This document shows positions 1 through 3,671 of a DNA stretch of 7,687 nt, one piece after another. Source of the DNA: Candidatus Doudnabacteria bacterium. GTDB taxonomy: Bacteria > Patescibacteriota > Doudnabacteria > UBA920. The stretch spans positions 1 to 7,687 of the forward strand of contig JAHFJK010000056.1 in assembly GCA_023245915.1 (NCBI GenBank). The letters run 5' to 3'. Below the pieces are notes generated by a model that saw only the letters and a program-made list of their open reading frames with translations, was not told where the DNA came from and did no database searches. The translations under genes were made by a program, and so were the position numbers. Every line of letters starts with the position of its first letter. The stretch's first letter is position 1.

Positions 1-87
1 CTTTCTCACCTTTCTTGGGTCCGCTTCTCAACAAGAACGAAGTGGATTGAAGATTGGAATGGAATTTTTTAGTTGCTTGGATTTTTA
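1..87. other. left edge, no assignable gene
   Basis: All three plus-strand frames are open from the window edge but close quickly, at bases 48, 72 and 89. Any of them could be the tail of a gene that begins outside the window, and the terminator that follows fits a plus-strand gene ending here. The possible tails (15 to 28 residues) carry no motif I recognise, so no frame is chosen. Confidence 0.3.
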
Positions 88-120
88 AAACCCCGACCTT
101 TTCAGGCCGGGGTTTGTTTT
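88..120 (+). terminator. Rho-independent terminator, possibly bidirectional
   Basis: The arms at 88-98 (aaaccccgacc) and 105-115 (ggccggggttt) pair with one A-C mismatch around a 6-base loop, and are followed by gtttt on the plus strand. This would end a plus-strand gene outside the window. The toxin gene on the minus strand stops at 119-121, right against the hairpin. Read on the minus strand the stem is followed by only about four T, so it may also end that operon, less efficiently. Confidence 0.75.
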
Positions 121-379
121 ATCTGTAAAGCTGGCTGTGAGTACCAATATCAATAAGATGAACAATATCATAATCAACATAGGCAAAAATTGTGCGAACG
201 TCGCCATTTACATTAAAGCTTCGGTAGTCGGAATATTTCCCCGACAAAGAATGGTTATGAAGCAGTGGGTGGTAAGGCTCGGATTCAAAAAGTTTGCGGC
301 GTTCCCCGAATTGGCGCTTAAACGGTTTTGGCAGTTTGTCAAAGTTTTTTTTGAACTTTTTGCTTAAAAAGTAGCGCAT
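119..379 (-). CDS. YafQ/RelE-family mRNA interferase toxin
   Basis: An 86-residue protein of the usual length for RelE/YafQ type II toxins, which cleave mRNA in the ribosomal A site. The N-terminus is a basic helix (SKKFKKNFDKLPK, residues 6-18). The core has the family pattern H-x-L-x-G ... YRSF-x-V-x-GD-x-R-x-IF at about 43-65. It ends with DIGTHSQLY (77-85); the His-Ser pair corresponds to the C-terminal GTHS segment of E. coli YafQ, which carries a catalytic histidine. The ATG (379-377) overlaps the antitoxin stop codon by one base (TAATG), so translation is probably coupled. The toxin appears intact. Assignment to the RelE superfamily is firm; YafQ rather than another RelE branch is likely. 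Actual RNase activity is inferred from the family. Confidence 0.88.
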   Translation of the reverse strand: MRYFLSKKFKKNFDKLPKPFKRQFGERRKLFESEPYHPLLHNHSLSGKYSDYRSFNVNGDVRTIFAYVDYDIVHLIDIGTHSQLYR

Positions 380-648
380 TATTCATTGATAAGAAAATCA
401 TCAAGCTCCTTGCCGGTAAAAGGTCCTAAGGCCCTGCCTTGAGCGTACTCTTTTTTTGCCTGTTCAATTGTCGCTGCCAAACGGGGCGTCATCCTCGGGT
501 TTCTGGCGGCATAAAAACTTTCTGTTTGGATAAAAAGCTTCAAGCTGGCTTTAATGAAAGAGCTTAAATCAAAACCAATTTCCTTGGCCAGCTTGCCGGC
601 TTCTTCTTTGGTTTTTTTATCTATGGTTACATGCAAAGTGGTGTTCAT
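379..648 (-). CDS. RelB/DinJ-family antitoxin
   Basis: An 89-residue protein encoded directly upstream of the toxin. Residues 2-9 (NTTLHVTI) form the expected DNA-contacting beta strand of a ribbon-helix-helix fold. They are followed by helices at about 11-24 (KKTKEEAGKLAKEI) and 27-42 (DLSSFIKASLKLFI), which is the DinJ/RelB signature. The acidic and charged C-terminal half (about 50-89) would wrap and neutralise the toxin. Known relatives repress their own operon, alone and more strongly in complex with the toxin; the palindrome at the promoter (684-702) is a natural target. The ATG at 648-646 gives the canonical N-terminus. No Shine-Dalgarno sequence is visible in the roughly 46-base leader. 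Partner and family are well supported; autoregulation is inference. Confidence 0.88.
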   Translation of the reverse strand: MNTTLHVTIDKKTKEEAGKLAKEIGFDLSSFIKASLKLFIQTESFYAARNPRMTPRLAATIEQAKKEYAQGRALGPFTGKELDDFLINE

Positions 649-683
649 AGATTTAGAATCGCGGAATCAGGCAGTTTTTAAAT

Positions 684-702
684 TTTAATACTTTGTATTA
701 AA
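684..702. promoter_or_regulatory. inverted repeat, candidate antitoxin operator
   Basis: A perfect 8-base inverted repeat, TTTAATAC-ttt-GTATTAAA, overlaps the edge of the minus-strand -10 box and covers the predicted transcription start. This is where RelB/DinJ proteins typically bind to repress their own operon. Its use as an operator is inferred from position and symmetry. Confidence 0.5.
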
Positions 703-729
703 TATATACATTTTTAATATATATGTCAA
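701..729 (-). promoter_or_regulatory. sigma-70-type promoter of the toxin-antitoxin operon
   Basis: Read on the minus strand there is a perfect -35 box TTGACA (729-724), a 17-base spacer and a -10 box TATATT (706-701). Transcription would start near 694, giving a leader of about 46 bases before the antitoxin ATG. Confidence 0.75.
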
Positions 730-742
730 ATTGATAGTTTGC

Positions 743-754
743 CGTAAATTTACG
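743..754. repeat. 12-bp perfect palindrome between divergent operons
   Basis: CGTAAATTTACG is fully symmetric. It lies between the minus-strand toxin-antitoxin promoter and the plus-strand promoter of the AbiE-like pair, in a spacer of 166 bases (649-814). It could be a regulator site for either direction; nothing else supports this. Confidence 0.3.
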
Positions 755-779
755 CGGGTTGCATACATAAAAGCGGGGC

Positions 780-808
780 TTTAAAAAAGCATCAAAAAAT
801 GTTATAAT
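780..808 (+). promoter_or_regulatory. extended -10 promoter, leaderless start
   Basis: TGtTATAAT at 800-808 is a perfect extended -10 box. A weak -35 candidate, TTTAAA (780-785), sits 17 bases upstream. Only six bases (tacact) separate the -10 box from the ATG at 815, so the predicted transcript begins at or next to the start codon and has no leader. Confidence 0.7.
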
Positions 809-814
809 TACACT

Positions 815-1144
815 ATGAGGAAAGCTAAAAAAATATCTCTGCCCGAAATGTTCCGGCCATTAATGTGGTCTTATAAGTTTAATCTTATGGATGCGGAAAG
901 GGACAAACGGACGATAATCGTCAACACTATCAACTACGGCGATTTGCCTCATTGGCGCTGGCTGTCTCAAACTTACGGAAGACAGGCGCTTAAATCAATG
1001 TTAATGAATATGCCTTTTTCCGAATTCCGTCCGGGCGCGATAAAGCTAATGGGCCTGCTCTTAGGTTTAAAAAAGCTCAAATATGCATCAAGAAGCGATT
1101 ACATTAAAGGCAGGACAACTATTGTCCGCCTTAATAAAATTTAA
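815..1144 (+). CDS. putative antitoxin partner of the AbiEii-like protein (DUF6922-like)
   Basis: A 109-residue basic protein encoded directly before, and overlapping, an AbiEii-like toxin gene. The visible features are a segment near residues 13-25 (FRPLMWSYKFNLM), a charged stretch (DAERDKRTIIVNTINYGDLPHWRWL, about 26-50) and a helical C-terminal half. The pattern 'few residues after Trp, D-x-x-K-D-K-x-x-I-I-V-N-T-I-N-Y-G-D' is what I recall from small proteins, some called DUF6922, that precede AbiEii/AbiGii nucleotidyltransferases and probably recognise DNA as antitoxins. I cannot confirm the domain name without a search. The start at 815 is fixed by the promoter six bases upstream. There is no Shine-Dalgarno sequence, which fits a leaderless message. 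The antitoxin role is inferred from gene order. Confidence 0.65.
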   Translation: MRKAKKISLPEMFRPLMWSYKFNLMDAERDKRTIIVNTINYGDLPHWRWLSQTYGRQALKSMLMNMPFSEFRPGAIKLMGLLLGLKKLKYASRSDYIKGRTTIVRLNKI

Positions 1145-1709
1145 ACCCCTCAAAAATTTTTGTCTGGTGGGGGGCACGGCCCTGGCTCTGCAAATCGGGC
1201 ACCGGGTGTCTGTGGATTTTGACTGGTTTGGCCAAAAGCCTTTGCCAAAAAATTTACTGAAGCAAATAAAAGATTTTTTTTCCGGCCGGAAAATTTTAGT
1301 AGATGTCTTGAAAACTGAGGAGCTGACCGTGAGAATAGACGGCGTGCAAATTACCTTTTTGCAGTATCCTTTTCCGTGGACAGAAAAGCCGCTCCCGCAA
1401 AACGGCTTTTTTATGGCTTCAGTCGGGCAAATTGCCGCCATGAAAGCGCAAACCATCAATAGGCGTTCAGTTTTAAAGGATTATGTGGATTTATATTTTA
1501 TTTTTAAAAATAGATATGCTGATTTGAACGACATTATCAATAAAAGTAAGACAGCGTTTAAAGAAGAATTTAATCCGCGATTGTTTTTGGAGCAGCTTGT
1601 ATATATGGAAGATATAGCTGATGAAAAAATGGAGTTTTTAAAGAACAGGCCGGATAAACAGAAAATACAGAAATTTTTTGAAAATTTGGTGAAAAAAGTA
1701 AAAATTTAA
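1083..1709 (+). CDS. AbiEii/AbiGii-like nucleotidyltransferase toxin
   Basis: A 208-residue protein of the DNA polymerase beta-like nucleotidyltransferase fold. Residues 28-49 hold the signature LVGGTALALQ...HR-x-S-x-DFDWF: Gly30-Gly31 bind the nucleotide phosphate, and Asp45 and Asp47 are the metal-binding pair. Further on come YPFPW, then ASVGQIAAMKAQTINRRSVLKDYVDLYFI, whose Lys and KD-x-x-DLYF pattern match the family's third and fourth motifs. AbiEii proteins are toxins of type IV-like or abortive-infection modules; related MenT-type enzymes add nucleotides to tRNA. The substrate here is unknown. The start at 1083 overlaps the upstream gene by 62 bases. It is preferred because residues 1-27 match the usual short N-terminal helix before the GG motif; the next downstream start would remove this motif. 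All key residues are present, so the enzyme looks active. Confidence 0.85.
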   Translation: MHQEAITLKAGQLLSALIKFKPLKNFCLVGGTALALQIGHRVSVDFDWFGQKPLPKNLLKQIKDFFSGRKILVDVLKTEELTVRIDGVQITFLQYPFPWTEKPLPQNGFFMASVGQIAAMKAQTINRRSVLKDYVDLYFIFKNRYADLNDIINKSKTAFKEEFNPRLFLEQLVYMEDIADEKMEFLKNRPDKQKIQKFFENLVKKVKI

Positions 1710-1836
1710 GATTACCAGGTTATTTTCCTCAACTTATCCACACATTATCCAAAAGGCTAAATTTGGCTAATTTGTATGGAATTTAATCAGAACTCCTTAT
1801 AAACACAAGCAATTTCTTTTAAATTAGACCATAGGA
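1710..1836. other. AT-rich spacer with two DnaA-box-like 9-mers
   Basis: No ORF or terminator is visible after the AbiEii-like gene. TTATCCACA (1734-1742) equals the consensus DnaA box, and TTATCCAAA (1745-1753) differs by one base; they lie 11 bases apart in the same orientation. A third near-match, TGTGGATAT (reverse orientation), is at 1881-1889. An origin is unlikely because no dnaA or other replication gene is near. Confidence 0.4.
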
Positions 1837-1865
1837 TTGACAAAAGCAAATCCGCTTGTTATGCT
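1837..1865 (+). promoter_or_regulatory. strong promoter with no ORF downstream
   Basis: A perfect -35 box TTGACA (1837-1842), a 17-base spacer, and TATGCT (1860-1865) preceded by TGt, giving an extended -10 box. The predicted start is near 1872. The next gene begins 575 bases later and has its own promoter, so this promoter most likely serves a non-coding RNA. Confidence 0.6.
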
Positions 1866-1899
1866 GAATGTACAGTCATTTGTGGATATCTAAAAGAAA

Positions 1900-1930
1900 C
1901 CCCGGTAGCAGACCTTCGGTCGCTACGGGG
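1900..1930. repeat. GC-rich bulged hairpin, REP-like
   Basis: CCCC (1900-1903) pairs with GGGG (1927-1930), GTAGC (1905-1909) with GCTAC (1922-1926), and GACC (1911-1914) with GGTC (1918-1921), with single-base bulges at 1904 and 1910 and loop TTC. No T-run follows, so it is not an ordinary terminator. The GTAG at the stem base recalls REP palindromes. It may instead be the first stem of the candidate RNA. Confidence 0.5.
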
Positions 1931-2109
1931 CAGGTAAATAGTTCTTTAAAATCAAAACCAATCAAACATCTACGCTGAAGGGAAATGGAGGTTAATTTTG
2001 TTTGACCCTCGTTTTCCTTCTATCTTCTCGTCAAAGCCTGTCCAATCCAGGCTGTTTGAAAAACAAAAACAAAAAAATGAAGTTTAAATCTATCACTAGG
2101 TTTAATAGG

Positions 2110-2134
2110 TTATATTCCAAAATTAGGATATAAT
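2110..2134 (+). promoter_or_regulatory. possible inner promoter with overlapping inverted repeat
   Basis: A perfect -10 box TATAAT at 2129-2134 has no good -35 box at 16-18 bases. The inverted repeat TTATATtCC (2110-2118) / GGATATAA (2126-2133) overlaps the -10 box. The predicted start would be near 2141, just before the GC-richer, best-paired 3' part of the candidate RNA. Confidence 0.35.
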
Positions 2135-2304
2135 GAGTTTGAGGTCTAATAAACCATAAGAGAAGATTGAAGTGTAGTTTGAAAACCAGATTGGGATTCA
2201 GACGCTAGTCTTAGGGTGTTATCCTTAAGACAGGCTCAAATTGCCAGAGTGGTAGCACTTGTCCTTCTGTGAAGGACGAGCACTATCCGAGCAATTCGGG
2301 TTAC

Positions 2305-2358
2305 AAGCGCCTCTAACCGCCACATTTTTTACAATCTGGGCGCCGTTGAGGCGCTTTT
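2305..2358 (+). terminator. large terminator-like hairpin
   Basis: AAGCGCCTC (2305-2313) pairs perfectly with GAGGCGCTT (2348-2356). The stem can extend inward by AAC/GTT and CGCC/GGCG with a CC bulge, and is followed by a short T-run (cttttgc). The loop is unusually long for an intrinsic terminator, so it may be a structural domain of the RNA as well as its end. Confidence 0.5.
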
Positions 2359-2364
2359 GCATTT

Positions 2365-2392
2365 GTCAAAGCTCGTATATGTGAGCTTTGAC
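2365..2392. repeat. 10-bp inverted repeat overlapping a -35 box
   Basis: GTCAAAGCTC (2365-2374) and GAGCTTTGAC (2383-2392) are perfect complements with the 8-base spacer gtatatgt. The right arm covers five of six bases of the -35 box TTGACG of the next gene. This suggests an operator for a dimeric regulator, or a hairpin at the end of read-through RNA from upstream. No T-run follows. Confidence 0.55.
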
Positions 2393-2416
2393 GATTAGTT
2401 ACCATGCTTGTATAAT
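2388..2416 (+). promoter_or_regulatory. promoter of the DksA-like/lspA gene group
   Basis: TTGACG (2388-2393), a 17-base spacer and a perfect TATAAT (2411-2416). The predicted start near 2423 leaves a leader of about 17 bases before the ATG at 2440, with no Shine-Dalgarno sequence in it. Confidence 0.7.
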
Positions 2417-2439
2417 TAACTTAATCACTCGCACCCTGT

Positions 2440-2745
2440 ATGTTATCTCAATCATTCATAAATGAAATGAAACAAAAGCTTCTGGCGCAGAAGCAAAAGC
2501 TGCAAGATGACCTTGCCGGTCTTTCCAAGCATACAGAGATGGGAGACGACGAAGATGAAAACGCCGAAGAATTGAATGTCGACGAAGTCAGCAACGACCT
2601 AATTGTCAGAATAAAATCTGACCTTGCTAAAATAGATAAAGCCCTGGCAAAAATTGATGACGGAACTTATGGAACGGACGATGATGGCAAGCCGATAGCG
2701 GAAGAAAGATTGAGAGCTTTGCCGTGGGCGGACAGGAGCATTTAG
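2440..2745 (+). CDS. DksA/TraR-family protein lacking zinc-finger cysteines
   Basis: A 101-residue, strongly charged protein. Residues about 1-75 form a long coiled-coil hairpin (MKQKLLAQKQKLQDDLAGL ... IVRIKSDLAKIDKALAKIDD) with an acidic turn (GDDEDENAEE). This fits the finger that DksA/TraR proteins insert into the RNA polymerase secondary channel. The C-terminus keeps the family frame G-TYG-x-x-x-x-GKPI-x-EERL-x-ALP, but the usual CxxC is replaced by T-x-x-D and the second Cys pair is missing, because the protein ends at ADRSI. No cysteine occurs in the whole protein. Cysteine-poor DksA relatives are known, some with the fold kept without metal. A role in transcription control is inferred; binding to RNA polymerase cannot be read from the sequence. 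The start fits the promoter. lspA follows after 42 bases without a visible terminator. Confidence 0.8.
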   Translation: MLSQSFINEMKQKLLAQKQKLQDDLAGLSKHTEMGDDEDENAEELNVDEVSNDLIVRIKSDLAKIDKALAKIDDGTYGTDDDGKPIAEERLRALPWADRSI

Positions 2746-2787
2746 TTCGCAGATACGCTGATTGCGCAGATGGCTCAGATTTGATCT

Positions 2788-3234
2788 ATGGCTAATTTTA
2801 AAATTATAAAAAACGAAAGCAGGGAAATTTGGGCTTTCGTTTTTTTGTTTGCGCTGTTAATAATTACAGATCAACTGGCAAAAAAATTCGCGTCGCGCGT
2901 TTTTGAAAATCAAAATTTTGCTTTTAGCCTGCCTTTGCCGGTGTGGCTAATGTATGTAATTTATGCCCTGGTTTTGGGCGGTCTAGTTTATTACACGGTC
3001 AAACATTATAAGCAACTTAATTTTATTCATCGCCTGGCTGCGGTTTTAATTTTTGCCGGCGCGGCTTCCAACATAGTCGAAAGAATTTATTCAGGCTTTG
3101 TCCGAGATTTTATTTATATCACACTTTATAAATGGACCGGAGTTTATAATTTAGCGGATGGGTATATAATAGCGGGGATAATCCTATTGTTAATGAGCAA
3201 AAATAATAAAAATGACAATAATGATCAAAAATGA
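2788..3234 (+). CDS. lspA: lipoprotein signal peptidase (signal peptidase II)
   Basis: A 148-residue membrane protein with four hydrophobic segments, at about 13-35, 52-71, 80-97 and 118-136. LspA is the membrane aspartyl protease that removes signal peptides from prolipoproteins after the cysteine has been lipidated. Visible family motifs are TDQLAK (27-32), ENQNFAFS (40-47, a degenerate N-x-G-A-A-F-S), SNIVERI (94-100), FVRDFI (104-109) and YNLAD (120-124). Asp107 and Asp124 align with the catalytic pair. Two changes are odd: Glu98 stands where most LspA have Asp in GNxxDR, and the preceding Gly is Ser94. The protein is slightly shorter than the usual 160-170 residues. It probably remains active because both catalytic aspartates are kept. 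The solute-binding lipoprotein encoded at 6262 is a plausible substrate. The gene end overlaps the next gene by 23 bases. Confidence 0.85.
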   Translation: MANFKIIKNESREIWAFVFLFALLIITDQLAKKFASRVFENQNFAFSLPLPVWLMYVIYALVLGGLVYYTVKHYKQLNFIHRLAAVLIFAGAASNIVERIYSGFVRDFIYITLYKWTGVYNLADGYIIAGIILLLMSKNNKNDNNDQK

Positions 3235-3619
3235 GAAAGATTTTCCCGAAAGAGATCTAAAGCAAAGGACAAAAATATTTGCGATAAGGATTATCAAATT
3301 AGTTGAATATATTAATCTGCATGGTAAGGTGGCGGCTAAAATAATTGCGAATAAACAATTAATTAGACCAGGGACGGCAGTCGCCGCTAATTATAGAGCC
3401 GCCTGCAGATGCAAATCAAGAAAAGATTTCATACATAAAATCGGCACAGTAGTTGAGGAAGCGGATGAGACCCAACTTTGGCTTGAATTATTGACTGAAT
3501 CCGGTCTAGTAGAATTAGCTTTAATTAAAGGTTTGCTCCAAGAGTCCGGAGAACTAACAGCGATCATGACATCTTCTCGTAATTCCGCGATTAATAATCT
3601 TAAGGAAAAAAAAGATTAA
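3212..3619 (+). CDS. four-helix-bundle protein (S23 / 23S rRNA intervening-sequence protein family)
   Basis: A 135-residue protein of the family first found encoded inside 23S rRNA intervening sequences, which forms pentameric four-helix bundles and has no assigned reaction. Typical segments are RTKIFAIRIIKLVEYI (about 19-34), the loop RPGTAVAANYRAACRCKSRKDF (about 52-73), EEADETQLWLELL (about 82-94) and ELTAIMTSSRNSA near the end. The RPGTAVAANYRAA and EEADET-x-x-WLELL stretches are the family hallmarks. No rRNA is in the window, so this is a free-standing member, as is common in CPR and Bacteroidota genomes. The ATG at 3212 overlaps lspA by 23 bases; an in-frame ATG at 3221 is equally possible, and neither has a Shine-Dalgarno sequence. 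The overlap suggests cotranscription and translational coupling with lspA. Function unknown. Confidence 0.85.
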   Translation: MTIMIKNEKDFPERDLKQRTKIFAIRIIKLVEYINLHGKVAAKIIANKQLIRPGTAVAANYRAACRCKSRKDFIHKIGTVVEEADETQLWLELLTESGLVELALIKGLLQESGELTAIMTSSRNSAINNLKEKKD

Positions 3620-3624
3620 AATTT

Positions 3625-3664
3625 ATTTTTGTCATTTTTGTTCATTTATTTAATTTTTGTCATT
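3625..3664. repeat. 12-bp direct repeats ahead of comM
   Basis: ATTTTTGTCATT occurs exactly at 3625-3636 and 3653-3664. A looser copy, TTTTTGTTCATT, lies between them at 3635-3646. The repeats fill the whole spacer between the S23-like gene and comM. They may be a regulator site or simple AT-rich slippage; no promoter can be placed with confidence. Confidence 0.45.
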
Positions 3665-3671
3665 ATACAGT

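Larger units (their letters stand above)
1872..2358 (+). ncRNA. candidate structured non-coding RNA, unrecognised class
   Basis: The stretch lies between the strong promoter at 1837 and a terminator-like hairpin ending at 2358. No credible ORF occurs on either strand. Hairpins follow one another: 1900-1930 (13 pairs, two bulges); 1977-1991 with 2007-2020 (12 pairs, one bulge, one 2x2 loop); 2035-2040 with 2048-2053 (AGCCTG/CAGGCT); 2208-2216 with 2223-2231 (9 pairs); a compound arm where 2233-2244 pairs with 2291-2302, enclosing GGTAG/CTATCC and a 9-pair stem 2259-2279 with loop TGT; and the terminal stem 2305-2356. The middle (about 2059-2207) is AT-rich and weakly structured. I looked for tmRNA (TTCGA loop, CCA end), RNase P RNA (GAGGAAAGTCC) and SRP RNA (GGAAGNAGC) hallmarks and found none. 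An inner promoter at 2129 could make a shorter form of about 220 nt. Transcription and function are inference. Confidence 0.45.

Noticed and set aside
769..790. Small hairpin AAAGC-ggg-GCTTT before the AbiE-like pair as a terminator
   Set aside because: The stem has only five pairs, and no gene ends just upstream on the plus strand.
1734..1753. Chromosomal origin of replication
   Set aside because: Only two or three DnaA-like boxes, no dnaA, dnaN or partition genes nearby, and no clear unwinding element.
2239..2302. A tRNA-like stretch (TGCCAGAGTGGTA followed by a stem that could be an anticodon arm)
   Set aside because: The D-arm resemblance to serine/leucine tRNAs is superficial. There is no T-loop (TTCRA), position 33 would not be T, the 9-pair stem has a 3-base loop, and no acceptor stem closes.
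1872..2358. tmRNA, RNase P RNA or SRP RNA
   Set aside because: No TTCGA T-loop with CCA end, no GAGGAAAGTCC core, and no GGAAGNAGC loop were found on either strand.
1710..2439. Short ORFs in the gene-free region
   Set aside because: All ATG-started frames I read there close within about a dozen codons and lack ribosome sites.
3657..3671. TTG start of comM, giving five extra residues
   Set aside because: The ATG at 3672 gives the standard family N-terminus, and the extra codons lie in the direct repeats.
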